From NCBI GenBank assembly GCA_014804225.1, contig JAAVAF010000011.1:1-16627 (forward strand): a DNA stretch of 16,627 nucleotides. Direction: 5' to 3'. The translations under genes and the position numbers were made by a program. Shown piece after piece: positions 6,511 through 15,408 of this stretch. Below the pieces are notes generated by a model. The model was not told the origin of the DNA, did no database searches, and was given only the letters and a program-made list of their open reading frames with translations. Origin of the DNA: Lachnospiraceae bacterium (lineage in GTDB: Bacteria; Bacillota; Clostridia; Lachnospirales; Lachnospiraceae). The number at the start of each line of letters is the position of its first letter. The stretch's first letter is position 1.

Positions 6511-9432
6511 ATGAATATTCCGCAAATGGAGAAAATGTCGAAAAAAGATATTATAGACTATATGAGAAAATGCGCAAAGCAGTATGTTCCGGAGTGGAGA
6601 TACGACCCAAAACAGCCGGATGCCGGAACAGCGCTAGTCTCTATATTTGCCGACATGATGTACGACAATATCAAAAAATTTAATATGTCTGTGGGAGGAG
6701 ATTTACTTTCTTTCTTTGACGGAATCAACGCAAAGCGCCTTCCGGCAAGTCCGGCGGAAGGCTTTGTGGTGTTTGGAATGCCGGAAGGACTGCTTAGTGA
6801 GGCGGAGGTTTCAGTTGGAACCAGACTGATCGCAGAGGGAGAGGAAGAGCAGATTGTGTTTGAAACGCAAGAGGAAGTTCTGGTGTGCCCGTTAGATATA
6901 CAGAAAATCTTTCTTACAGCGCCCAAAGAAGACGCTATCTATGAATTATTTGACCAACAAAAAGACAGCGTGCCTTCTTTCTTTTTGTTTCAAGATGGGA
7001 CAGAGAATCTGCAGCGTCATTTGTTGATGTTCTGTTTTGGACAGGAACTCAATATTGCAGGCCATGCAGATGCTAGGCTTTCGCTTGTCCTGGAGGGAAG
7101 AGAAATGGATTCTAGCTTGGCGGAAGCTCTCTGTGACCCTTCCCGTATCCGTTTTTATTATGGTGCGGGAGAAGCGTTTCAAAATATTACAGATTGCGCA
7201 TATCAGGATGGAGCACTCTGTTTTCAGATTCCGGGCGGCGAGCAGGGAATAGCCCCGATGAATGGATTTGATTCCCATTATGTGATTTCTATGGAAATTC
7301 TGGATGGAAGATTATTCTCAGGAATGTATCTAAAAGAGATGTCTTTGTGTACGGAATGTTTACGGCTAAGACCGGAGTTTGTCAATGTAAACGGCACTGA
7401 CCAGGAAATAGAAGAATTTCTGGCATTTGGGGAAAATCCTTCTTTGTACGATGAATGTTATATTGGAAGCGGTGAGATCTTCGGAAAAGCGGGGGCGAAG
7501 ATTTTTCTGGATTTTGACTTGGATTTTGTGAAAATTCCCATAGAGGAAATTGCGTCCGGGGTAAAAATAGCATGGAAGCGGGTTATGCGCAAACAGGAGT
7601 TTGTACCGGAAGAAGAGTATGATATCACCATCAAGGAAGTTATCTGGGAATATTATAACGGATTTGGCTGGAAACGGCTTGCAGTATCTGGACAGTATCG
7701 AAATATCTTTGCTGTGGAGGATGGGCTGCGGGGCGTGCGGCGGAGAATGGAATTTGTCTGTCCGGAAGATATTCAGCCCGCGTTGGTTAATTCCGAAGAA
7801 AATTATTGTATTCGCGCCAGAATTATCCGCATGAATAATGCTTATAAGACAAGGGGAGCATATATTGCCCCTGTGATGGGTAATTTTTCCATGGGATACA
7901 GTTATATGACCAGACCCCTCACTCCATTGGCGATCTATCAACAGAGCAATCTGGAGTGGACAGAATACCTGCCGGGGGAGATGCAGCAGAAGGGATTTAC
8001 GTTTCCACTATGCAAGGCAAGAGCAGAGACGGCTAGAACCTGTTACCTTGGATTTCGTAATCCGCTGGTGGGAGGACCATTGAAATTCTTGTTTGTCATG
8101 CACGATCTGGTGAAAGACAATCTGGCCGTAAAGTGGGAGTATCTGTCGGAAGAAGGATGGAAGGAAATACATCCCGTTGATGGAACGGAAGGTTTTTCCC
8201 ATACGGGCCTAATTTCCTGGTATGGTCGTAGGGATAGTCGGCGTGAACAAATGTTTGAACAGAACTTGTATTGGATCCGCTTTTATGAAGAAAACGGAAA
8301 ACAGAGCGCCAACGATATGGACAGTTGCCCTAAAATTGAGGGAATTTACCCAAATGCTGCTAGTATCTTGGGTGTTGAGACGATGGAAGAAGTCTATGAA
8401 ATAGAGCCTCATGCAGAGGTTAAGCAGATACAGCTTTCTTATACGGATATTTTCAGCTTGGAAGTCTATGTACCAAAAATGGACGACAACTATGACAGCC
8501 CCGGCAGTACGTGGGAGTTGTGGACAGAGGTGGAAGAGCTGACAGAGGGCAGTGGAAATAGGAAGGAATATACGGCCGACAGACGGAGCGGAAGACTGCT
8601 GTTTCCAAAGTATATGAATGTCATCGGGAGGAATGAACAGGATGAAATAGAGGTTCGTGTGAAATACAGTTATAGTCGGGGAGATCAAGGAAATCTGTCC
8701 ACCGGGGAAATTAGCCGGTTGGATCGAACGGTAGGATTTATCAACAGTGTGTTTAATCCGATGGCAACGGTGTGCGGACTTGCCGAGGAAACGGTGATGG
8801 AGGCAGTGGAGCGAAATGCGAATTTGCTGCGCCATAACAGGCGCTGTGTTTCAGCGGAGGATTATGAAGATATGACTAGGGAAGCGTCAAGGGATATCAG
8901 TAAGGTCAAATGCTTTCCGGGTTATGATGAATTGGGAGAATCCCAACCGGGGGCGGTGACGTTGGTTGTGCTTCCAAGAGATTATGGAGAGGGCTTTTAC
9001 AGCTTTGAGCGGACTAGGAAGAAAATCTACAATGATTTAACCACGCATATGGATGAAAATATTGTAAACGGCGGGCACTTCCATATTGTAATGCCGGAAC
9101 TGATTCGGTTGGATGTGAAAGTTGTTTTGGAGTTGACGCAGAAAAAAGAGGTTTTCGCCACGCTCAAAAGGGTCAGGGAGGAATTGGAACGCTTTCTAGA
9201 TCCGATGTGCGGCAACTTTTATGGAGATGGATGGGAGATTGGCACGCTTCCGGATAAAAACCAGATTTCCCATGCTCTGAAAAAGGTAGAAGGAGTAAAA
9301 TATATCAGTCAGCTTTCCCTGCGGAAGTATAGAAGCGGACGCTTTGAAGACTATGAGGTGAACGAGGAACGGCTGCTGCCATTTTACCGGCTGCCAAGAA
9401 GCGGATACCATGAAGTGATTGCAGAACCCTGA
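6511..9432 (+). CDS. Baseplate wedge protein 1, baseplate J / putative baseplate assembly family (Afp11-like)
   Basis: 973 residues. The N-terminal helix carries the motif WRYDPKQPDAGTALVSIFAD (about 29-48), a variant of the Trp/Asp-Pro-Gly motif seen at the front of this family. A long beta-rich middle follows. The C-terminal part has the J-family landmarks RNANLLRHNRRCVSAEDYED (about 770-789), the variable REASRDISKVKCFPGYDE stretch, and PDKNQISHALKKVEGVKYI (about 914-932). In CIS this is one of the two large wedge subunits that surround the hub and transmit the conformational change that triggers sheath contraction. The start ATG 6511 lies 6 nt after the gp25 stop, so translation is probably coupled. 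The size is close to known Afp11/PVC11 proteins. The assignment is strong; which of the two J proteins corresponds to which wedge position is inferred from order. Confidence 0.92.
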   Translation: MNIPQMEKMSKKDIIDYMRKCAKQYVPEWRYDPKQPDAGTALVSIFADMMYDNIKKFNMSVGGDLLSFFDGINAKRLPASPAEGFVVFGMPEGLLSEAEVSVGTRLIAEGEEEQIVFETQEEVLVCPLDIQKIFLTAPKEDAIYELFDQQKDSVPSFFLFQDGTENLQRHLLMFCFGQELNIAGHADARLSLVLEGREMDSSLAEALCDPSRIRFYYGAGEAFQNITDCAYQDGALCFQIPGGEQGIAPMNGFDSHYVISMEILDGRLFSGMYLKEMSLCTECLRLRPEFVNVNGTDQEIEEFLAFGENPSLYDECYIGSGEIFGKAGAKIFLDFDLDFVKIPIEEIASGVKIAWKRVMRKQEFVPEEEYDITIKEVIWEYYNGFGWKRLAVSGQYRNIFAVEDGLRGVRRRMEFVCPEDIQPALVNSEENYCIRARIIRMNNAYKTRGAYIAPVMGNFSMGYSYMTRPLTPLAIYQQSNLEWTEYLPGEMQQKGFTFPLCKARAETARTCYLGFRNPLVGGPLKFLFVMHDLVKDNLAVKWEYLSEEGWKEIHPVDGTEGFSHTGLISWYGRRDSRREQMFEQNLYWIRFYEENGKQSANDMDSCPKIEGIYPNAASILGVETMEEVYEIEPHAEVKQIQLSYTDIFSLEVYVPKMDDNYDSPGSTWELWTEVEELTEGSGNRKEYTADRRSGRLLFPKYMNVIGRNEQDEIEVRVKYSYSRGDQGNLSTGEISRLDRTVGFINSVFNPMATVCGLAEETVMEAVERNANLLRHNRRCVSAEDYEDMTREASRDISKVKCFPGYDELGESQPGAVTLVVLPRDYGEGFYSFERTRKKIYNDLTTHMDENIVNGGHFHIVMPELIRLDVKVVLELTQKKEVFATLKRVREELERFLDPMCGNFYGDGWEIGTLPDKNQISHALKKVEGVKYISQLSLRKYRSGRFEDYEVNEERLLPFYRLPRSGYHEVIAEP

Positions 9433-9459
9433 CAGAATTAACGAGAAGGAGCTTAGGCT

Positions 9460-11604
9460 ATGTTCTATAATTTGAATCTGGATGATACATCTTATCAGGA
9501 AATTGAAGCAGATGCGGTATTTCAAATACCTGGGATTTGTCCGGACTGGACCAATTACAACCAGTCGGATCCAGGAATTATGCTGATCGGGCTTCTCTCA
9601 TGGCTGAAGGAGATTCAACAATATCATATCAGTCAGCTTTGCAGATGGAGAAGGCAGAAGTATCTGAAACTATTCGGCTTTTCTATGAATCATGCAAAAC
9701 CGGCACAAGGAGCAATCAGTGTGGAGCTTCCGGCGGGTTTGTCGGATATGCAGGTATCTCTGATGAAGGGTACCAGGTTTTTTGCCGGAGACATGGTATT
9801 TGAAACCTTGCAGAAAGAATGGCCTTATTCCATCCGGCTGATGGGAGCGTATATCTTGTGTGGGGAATTATTGGACAAATACGTGAATATCGGTAATGAC
9901 CTGGAGAAGCAGATGTGTCTGTATCCTTTTGGGGAATATCCAAAAGAAGGGAATTGCTGTTATTTTATTATGGACAAGGCGTTTTCCATCAAGAGGCAGA
10001 CCGTCATCACGTTTGATATCCGTACGGATTACGAAGTGAGCCGCAATCCCATCGGGAAGGATTTTATTCCGTTGGCAAAGTTAAGATGGGAGTATCAGTC
10101 TGAGGAAGGTTGGGAGGAACTTCCGGTGGCATTTGACACGACGTATGCTTTTTTGCAGAGTGGCAGGATTGGGTTTGATCTGCCGAAAAAAATGGTGGAA
10201 GACGAAACATATGGCGCCTTTCAGATTCGTGTCACGCTGATGGAAAATGATTATGATGTGGCGCCGCTCATCCGGAATATTTATTTTAATGAAATAGAGG
10301 TAAGACAACAGTATTCCTGCTGTGATTATGAAGATTATGAGCTTGAAGCTCCTGATACTGCGCTGGTGCTTGCTGTAAAGAGTAGTATGTATCTGGCAAA
10401 AAGCGGGCAGACGGAGCTTTATTTGGAGCAGGACGGCGGGTGGATTCAAGTACCAGTCAGGCGAAAAGAGGAGACAGAAGATGGTGATTGTCTGTTGTAT
10501 TTTGCAAAGCCCGACTGGGCAGAAGAGAAGCTTATATGCCGATTGGCTGCATATGAAGATGATTTTTGGGAAAAACGGGAGATTGGTTTAGGAGACGGTT
10601 CTGCCAATCAGATATACGCCCTGGATATCGACAACATGTTGTACGATGAATTTGAAATCATGGTTTGCGACAAACGGGATGGAAGGTACTATTCCTATCA
10701 GCGGGTGGAGGATTTTGACAATTGTACACCGGAGGATGCAGTTTATGTTCTGGAACCGGAGAGGAATCGGTTACTATTTGGCAATTGTGAAAATGGAATG
10801 GCTCCGGAAGGAAACATATGTTTACTGCGTCTTAAAGTAAGCCAGGGAAGATTAGGCAATATCAAGGCAGGAAAAATTCATGTGTGTCATCAGTTTCCGG
10901 AATTGCTAGTGAAGCAGTATGGGATGACTAGTGGCGGCAGAGACAATGAAACTGTGGAGGAATGTTATGAGCGTCTGTGTCAGGAATTAAGACAGATTAA
11001 GCGCGGGGTTACTTCTTCAGATTATGAGAAGCTGGTCCGGCAGACACCGGGACTTTTGATCTTAGACAGCAAGGTCGTTTCAACGGCGGCAGGAGGGGAC
11101 GGGGAAGCCGTGCCAGAGAATGAGGTTTTAAAGGAAGGTTCTAATGAAGTTTCGATTGTAGTGCGCCCCCTCAGTTACAAGGCACGGGATGGCAGTCTCA
11201 ACGAGAAGTATCGACAGAATCTGGAGCGGATGCTGCGCAACAGGAAGATGATTGGAACCACCGTAAAGATTTTAAGTACGGAATACGTAGGGATTTCCGT
11301 TTTTGCAGAAATCGTGATTAGACCACAGTTTACCGATGCGGAAATGATGATTGAAGAAGCGGTGCGCACCTATCTGGATGAGAGGTCCTGGGAGATTGGC
11401 AGACCGGTCTCGAGCAGCGAGATTTATGGGATCATTGATATGCTGCCCTGCGTACATCAGGCAAGATCACTGTCCTTAGAGGCTAGAGGCCGGGGATTTC
11501 GGCATTTGGTAAATGGCGATGTGCAGCTTCCGCCGAATGGACTGCCCTATCTGAATGAGATGGATTTCAGAATATTTACGGCGGGTGGGGATGGCATATT
11601 CTAA
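9460..11604 (+). CDS. Baseplate wedge protein 2, baseplate J family (Afp12-like)
   Basis: 714 residues from ATG 9460, preceded by GAGAAGGAG (9443-9451). The N-terminus carries DWTNYNQSDPGIMLIGLLSW (29-48), the classic W-x-x-x-x-x-S-DPG motif of this family. The middle holds LLFGNCENGMAPEGN and SQGRLGNIKAGKIH (about 440-470), and the C-terminal J core includes KRGVTSSDYEKLVRQTPG (about 515-532) and GRPVSSSEIYGIIDMLP (about 647-663). It is a paralogue of the upstream wedge gene and probably forms heteromers with it in each of the six wedges. Two J-type genes in tandem is the standard arrangement of Afp-like systems and argues against a simple P2-type tail, which has one. Confidence 0.92.
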   Translation: MFYNLNLDDTSYQEIEADAVFQIPGICPDWTNYNQSDPGIMLIGLLSWLKEIQQYHISQLCRWRRQKYLKLFGFSMNHAKPAQGAISVELPAGLSDMQVSLMKGTRFFAGDMVFETLQKEWPYSIRLMGAYILCGELLDKYVNIGNDLEKQMCLYPFGEYPKEGNCCYFIMDKAFSIKRQTVITFDIRTDYEVSRNPIGKDFIPLAKLRWEYQSEEGWEELPVAFDTTYAFLQSGRIGFDLPKKMVEDETYGAFQIRVTLMENDYDVAPLIRNIYFNEIEVRQQYSCCDYEDYELEAPDTALVLAVKSSMYLAKSGQTELYLEQDGGWIQVPVRRKEETEDGDCLLYFAKPDWAEEKLICRLAAYEDDFWEKREIGLGDGSANQIYALDIDNMLYDEFEIMVCDKRDGRYYSYQRVEDFDNCTPEDAVYVLEPERNRLLFGNCENGMAPEGNICLLRLKVSQGRLGNIKAGKIHVCHQFPELLVKQYGMTSGGRDNETVEECYERLCQELRQIKRGVTSSDYEKLVRQTPGLLILDSKVVSTAAGGDGEAVPENEVLKEGSNEVSIVVRPLSYKARDGSLNEKYRQNLERMLRNRKMIGTTVKILSTEYVGISVFAEIVIRPQFTDAEMMIEEAVRTYLDERSWEIGRPVSSSEIYGIIDMLPCVHQARSLSLEARGRGFRHLVNGDVQLPPNGLPYLNEMDFRIFTAGGDGIF

Positions 11605-11630
11605 TTTTACGGTAGGCGAGGGGTGATGGT

Positions 11631-12821
11631 GTGGACCAGATAAAATATTTTGTATTCAACAAAAGAAAGGACTATGAATCCGGATACCGACAGAAAATCG
11701 CGGTTACAGAGCGGGGACTTGTCTTGGAAGAAGGCGTTTCGGAAAACGGTATCTTCATCTCGCGGTTATTGGACAGCGGAGTAGAGGGAAACCAGTGGCA
11801 CCGGGCTGTGATTCAGAGTAAAGCCTATGGAGATGATTCTATCCGGTTTTCCTTTTACTGCAGTGATGAAGCCCAGGTGATGGTAGATGGCAGCATCTAC
11901 CAGTGGGAAGAATTGATTCGGAGCAGTGAGATTTCTTTGGAGAAAAAACATCAGGTCATGGAACAGTGTCTGGTTCATATTGTACAGAATCCCCAAGATA
12001 TTATGTTGTATCGTGCTAGAGGAAGATATTTGTGGATGGAGATACAGTTGTTTTGTCAGACGGGGTTTTTCCCGGAGATTCTCCATATGAAAATTTATGC
12101 CGGAAACCGCAGTTTTTTATCCTACCTTCCGACAATCTATCAGACTGGTGGCAGGGAGGACTTTCTAGGGAGATTTCTGGGAATGTTTGAAGCTGTTTAT
12201 CAGGATTTAGACGAACGGATTGCAGATTCCACAAAACAGTTGGATCCGATGACGGCGGAGCCGGAATTTTTAAGGTGGCTGGCAAAATGGGTAGGAATCT
12301 CTAATGCGCATCTATGGCAGGAGAAAAGGCTCAGACTTCTGCTGGATGGAATCGTCAGGAAAAACTTGATCAGGGGTACCCGGGAATATACGGAACATAT
12401 GATTAGTACCTTTACGGGAGAGCGCCCGTTTATCCTGGAGTATAGTGATATCGAGGAATACCGGGGAGAAACAAACGCTTATAAATGTCTGACACAGTCT
12501 TATGCACATGGCCCGTATGAAGTCAATGTACTTGTGCGGGAACAGTCAGTACCTTCTCCGCGGGAGCAGCAAGCTCTGAAGAAAATGATAGAGGATATGA
12601 AGCCGGCTCATATCAGGATGAATCTGATTGTTTTGCGCCCGGGAATTTATCTGGGACAAAATGTGTATGTAGGAGTAAACAGCACGCTGGTAGCATACGA
12701 ACGTGCGAATTTGAACGGTGTAGCTGCAATTCCGTCTATGGTAGGCATGATGTCTGCCATGACAGACACCATGATAGAGGAGGAAAAGAAAGATGAAGAA
12801 TTTAAAAAGCTTTCCATTTGA
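11631..12821 (+). CDS. Tail protein I (P2 gpI-like) baseplate component
   Basis: 396 residues from GTG 11631, preceded by a GAGGGGTGAT-type ribosome site. Residues about 1-155 are beta-rich (for example IRFSFYCSD and RYLWMEIQLFCQTG) and may be a small beta-sandwich. From about 161 the tail-protein signature appears: FLSYLPTIYQ, FLGRFLGMFEAVYQDLDERI, QLDPMTAEPEFLRWLAKWVG and RGTREY (about 162-254). In phage P2 the corresponding gpI protein links the wedge J protein to the tail fibre H; in Clostridia and actinobacterial CIS clusters a protein of this type follows the second J gene. The C-terminal 60 residues are predicted from composition to be partly helical, with an acidic-basic tail. The last 29 nt overlap the next gene, so the two products are probably made in matched amounts. 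Confidence 0.88.
   Translation: MDQIKYFVFNKRKDYESGYRQKIAVTERGLVLEEGVSENGIFISRLLDSGVEGNQWHRAVIQSKAYGDDSIRFSFYCSDEAQVMVDGSIYQWEELIRSSEISLEKKHQVMEQCLVHIVQNPQDIMLYRARGRYLWMEIQLFCQTGFFPEILHMKIYAGNRSFLSYLPTIYQTGGREDFLGRFLGMFEAVYQDLDERIADSTKQLDPMTAEPEFLRWLAKWVGISNAHLWQEKRLRLLLDGIVRKNLIRGTREYTEHMISTFTGERPFILEYSDIEEYRGETNAYKCLTQSYAHGPYEVNVLVREQSVPSPREQQALKKMIEDMKPAHIRMNLIVLRPGIYLGQNVYVGVNSTLVAYERANLNGVAAIPSMVGMMSAMTDTMIEEEKKDEEFKKLSI
12776..12795 (+). promoter_or_regulatory. Strong ribosome site inside the gpI-like gene end
   Basis: AGAGGAGG (12776-12783) lies 9 nt before ATG 12793. It is the strongest Shine-Dalgarno match in the window and sits within the upstream coding sequence, with a 29-nt gene overlap. 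Confidence 0.75.
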
Positions 12822-14520
12822 GAGGAATCGGTATTTTTATGGGAAGCTGCTGTCTGTAGAAGATTTTGAAACGGAGCAGAAATATTTTAACGACAAGCGT
12901 AGAACCATTAATCGTTTTCTTTTTGGATCTGGTGTTGTCTGCGGGTTGAACGTTGTGGAAGTGGATGATGAGAGCATCTCTGTGGAGCGGGGGATAGCTT
13001 TGGATTTTGCAGGACGGGAAATTGTGTTGGACGAGCCAGTGGTGCGTAAGATTACAGAGCTGGAAGGATACGGAAATGGGCAGGAGGAAGGATTTTATTA
13101 TCTCTGTCTGGAGTATCAGGAAGAAGCTACAGAGCTGATGCACAATGTCACTGGGACTGCAGGACGCAACAGCAGCGAATTTAATAAATACAGGGAAGGA
13201 TATCGTCTGTTTGTGACCCGGGAGGAGCCCGAGCGGGAGATTTATTCTCCGGCACGGCTGTATGAGGAGAGAAAAACAATATATCAAGGGCAGGAGATTC
13301 GGATTGTCCAGATATTGCCGAAGTTTCTGGAGACGGGACAGGACACTGCTTTAAGGGTTGAGATTACCTATACAGGACAGCATAAATTTTCTTTTGCGTA
13401 TGAGTTGGAACTGAATTTTCTTACGAATGAGGAGAGCAACAGGGTCCGTGTTGCGTTTCAGGAAGACGAGCCTGGAAAGGGAGGAAAATACCAACTGGAA
13501 ATCCCATTAAAGACAGCCAGTGTTTCGAATGTACAGGCACAAGCGTCCCTGGTGAAAGACAGCTTTCAACTTCAGATAGGGAATCAGACTTACAGTGATG
13601 CAAAATTCTGTATCAGTCAGGCATCCGTAAATGATCTGGATGAGTATGAGGCATTACAAGTTCAGTATTACAAGACCGCTATGGATTATATTGTGGGAAA
13701 TACCTTCCATCAGGGAATTTATCTTGCAAAGATTTATGTGGTACGCGCCGGAAATATCTGTCTGATTGAGCGGATCGAACAGCTGCCTTTTGACCAGAAG
13801 ATTATGCATACGGAAATTTCTGCGGCGGTCATTCAGAAACTTGTGGAGGATGTAAGAAAGCTAAAGGAAGCAAAGCTGCAGGATAAGGAAGGTCAGAAAG
13901 AAAAGAAAGAGGATATGTCTCTTAGAGCTGCCTATGGAGAGATTTTGTTTGATGTTGCGCATATACGTCCTGGAGAGGTGCTCCACTCCGACGAAATTGT
14001 CCACGGGTTGGGATTTGGACCTGTTACCATTGAGCTTGGTTATGAAGTGGACCATGGGCTTGATAGTGATGCCCAACTTCTGTTTGGCGATGCTACCCTG
14101 TTCCAGGGGCAGAATGGTTTTACCGCATCGTTAGGAGCACGGGTGCATCCAGTAGAGGGAACCTTTGAAATTGGATTAAAGATACTAAAGAATGATGGTG
14201 CAAAGCAGGTGCGGGTACATTGGACCGCTTTGCGTAATAAGGTACACGTCCCGCAAGCTGTGAAGAAGAAACGTATCTTTATACAGCCTGATAACCCGAA
14301 TGTTTTTGTGGGCGATAGTCTGGTATTTACGGCAGCGTTGGAGGGCTTTACAGATGAACGGCTGAAATGGAGCGTGAAGGATCGCGATGGCGGTGTGATT
14401 GATAAAACCGGAAAGTATATAGCGCCGGAGACAGAGGGAATTTACCAGATCGTGGTATCCAGCGTGGCATATCCGGAGGTGCAGGCTTCTACTTTTGTGA
14501 TCGTGCGTGAGAGAGAGTGA
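12793..14520 (+). CDS. Baseplate-associated protein with conserved CIS N-terminal domain and C-terminal Ig-like domain
   Basis: 575 residues. The N-terminus, FERNRYFYGKLLSVEDFETE (9-28) then RRTINRFLFGSGVVCGLNV (36-54), is a pattern I associate with proteins beside gpI and J genes in CIS clusters, although I cannot name a Pfam family. A beta-rich core (about 55-330) and a Lys/Glu-rich helical linker (about 345-378) follow. The next domain (about 380-490) contains SDEIVHGLGFGPVTIELGYE and ends VRVHWTALR. The last 85 residues (about 491-575) resemble a bacterial Ig-like domain: VGDSLVFTAALEG, LKWSV, the GKYIAPETEGIYQIVVSS pattern and a final strand. No signal peptide or membrane segment is visible. 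A peripheral fibre-like or adhesin-like part anchored to the baseplate is inferred. The Ig-like domain could bind the target surface or another CIS part. Confidence 0.82.
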   Translation: MKNLKSFPFERNRYFYGKLLSVEDFETEQKYFNDKRRTINRFLFGSGVVCGLNVVEVDDESISVERGIALDFAGREIVLDEPVVRKITELEGYGNGQEEGFYYLCLEYQEEATELMHNVTGTAGRNSSEFNKYREGYRLFVTREEPEREIYSPARLYEERKTIYQGQEIRIVQILPKFLETGQDTALRVEITYTGQHKFSFAYELELNFLTNEESNRVRVAFQEDEPGKGGKYQLEIPLKTASVSNVQAQASLVKDSFQLQIGNQTYSDAKFCISQASVNDLDEYEALQVQYYKTAMDYIVGNTFHQGIYLAKIYVVRAGNICLIERIEQLPFDQKIMHTEISAAVIQKLVEDVRKLKEAKLQDKEGQKEKKEDMSLRAAYGEILFDVAHIRPGEVLHSDEIVHGLGFGPVTIELGYEVDHGLDSDAQLLFGDATLFQGQNGFTASLGARVHPVEGTFEIGLKILKNDGAKQVRVHWTALRNKVHVPQAVKKKRIFIQPDNPNVFVGDSLVFTAALEGFTDERLKWSVKDRDGGVIDKTGKYIAPETEGIYQIVVSSVAYPEVQASTFVIVRERE

Positions 14521-14530
14521 GACAAATATG
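14507..14530 (+). promoter_or_regulatory. Start choice for the pseudokinase-like gene
   Basis: An in-frame GTG at 14507 lies inside the previous gene and has no ribosome site upstream. ATG 14528 lies 7 nt after the previous stop and follows the purine-rich GAGAGAGAGTGAG (14509-14521), which can act as a moderate ribosome site. I therefore prefer 14528, which removes seven residues from the longer reading. Confidence 0.65.
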
Positions 14531-15400
14531 GTAATTAAGTTTCAGAACAGGCAGTATGAGCTGATTTCAAAGATCAAAACCACAGGCTCCGGGGCGATTG
14601 AACTGTATGCTGCGTCGGATGCAGAGGCGGAGGATGTGAAGTATACCATTGCCTGCGTCAATGATCTGGAGCTGGCAAGAAAGCTGGTGCCTGTAACGAC
14701 CAAGGCAAATACAAATTTTTCCTTTAAAGATTTGTGTGCAAGCTTTAATGCAGATGGCAAATATTATGTGGTGTTTAGCCATGCCGACGGAAATACGCTG
14801 CAGCAGATGATTGAGCGGGAAAACAGCATTTTACGGGAACGCCTGCTGTTGCTGAAAAATATCTTTGATCAAATATTTCTATTAAATATGCCGGACTGTT
14901 TTGTCTATGAGATACTGCGAAAAGATAATATTGTGGTAGATGATGCTCTCAGCGTCCGGTTTAACTATTTCTTTACCGAGGTGGATTATTACTGGAAGGT
15001 GCAGGAGAAGGATTGTATCAACCGGGTCAGTGGACTGGTGCAGGAATTGTTTGCCAGGGAACTGGAACAGAAAAGTTCACGGGAACTGACAAAATTTGCC
15101 CGGGATATGGAGGAAGGACGTTTTGCTTATCTGTGGGACTGTTATGTGGCCTATGATAACATTTATGAAGTGGTGCTGACAAAAAGTGAACAGCAGGAGT
15201 TAGAGCCGAGGAGAATTTGGTGGCGTGCATGGGAGAAACTAAAGCAGATTTTTCCAAAAATTCGGGCAGCGCTTGCGGCTGCTTTGATCATATCAGCGGC
15301 GCTCTATTTATTGCTGAATCTGCAAAATCCGATGATTTCAGACAATGGAATCACATTTGGGCAGATTGGAACATTGGAGGTGCAAGAGCAGCCTAAATAA
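14528..15400 (+). CDS. Membrane-anchored degenerate protein-kinase-like (pseudokinase) protein
   Basis: 290 residues from ATG 14528. Residues 10-160 read like a kinase fold: a short N-lobe start (YELISKIKTTGSGAIELY, with a Gly-poor loop), a hinge-like YYVVFSHADGNTLQQMI (79-95), an alpha-E-like helix RERLLLLKNIFDQIFLL (103-119), and ILRKDNIVVDD (129-139) at the catalytic-loop position. The catalytic HRD Asp is absent (Tyr-Glu-Ile-Leu-Arg instead), the DFG position reads NYFF, and no clear ATP-binding Lys is visible, so activity is unlikely. After about 160 it is helical. Basic and Trp-rich RRIWWRAWEKLKQIFPKIR (228-246) precedes one membrane segment (about 247-265) and a 25-residue tail. By the positive-inside rule the large domain is cytosolic. 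The layout recalls EssB/YukC of type VII secretion, but no type VII genes lie here. A role in docking or gating the CIS at the membrane is inferred. Confidence 0.72.
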   Translation: MVIKFQNRQYELISKIKTTGSGAIELYAASDAEAEDVKYTIACVNDLELARKLVPVTTKANTNFSFKDLCASFNADGKYYVVFSHADGNTLQQMIERENSILRERLLLLKNIFDQIFLLNMPDCFVYEILRKDNIVVDDALSVRFNYFFTEVDYYWKVQEKDCINRVSGLVQELFARELEQKSSRELTKFARDMEEGRFAYLWDCYVAYDNIYEVVLTKSEQQELEPRRIWWRAWEKLKQIFPKIRAALAAALIISAALYLLLNLQNPMISDNGITFGQIGTLEVQEQPK

Positions 15401-15408
15401 GCTTTGAC

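Noticed and set aside
3521..12821. Ordinary complete prophage
   Set aside because: No terminase, portal, capsid, integrase, holin or lysin gene appears, and the tandem J genes plus membrane proteins are unlike a simple tail module. The limited window cannot exclude a phage further out.
14507..14527. GTG 14507 as start of the pseudokinase-like gene
   Set aside because: No ribosome site lies upstream, and ATG 14528 is better placed after the previous stop.
14528..15400. Active Ser/Thr kinase
   Set aside because: The catalytic-loop Asp and the DFG Asp are not present and no clear ATP-binding Lys is visible. A degenerate fold is more likely.
14528..15400. Part of a type VII secretion locus (EssB/YukC)
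   Set aside because: Only the general layout matches. No WXG100, EssC-type ATPase or other type VII gene lies in the window, and the neighbours are CIS genes.
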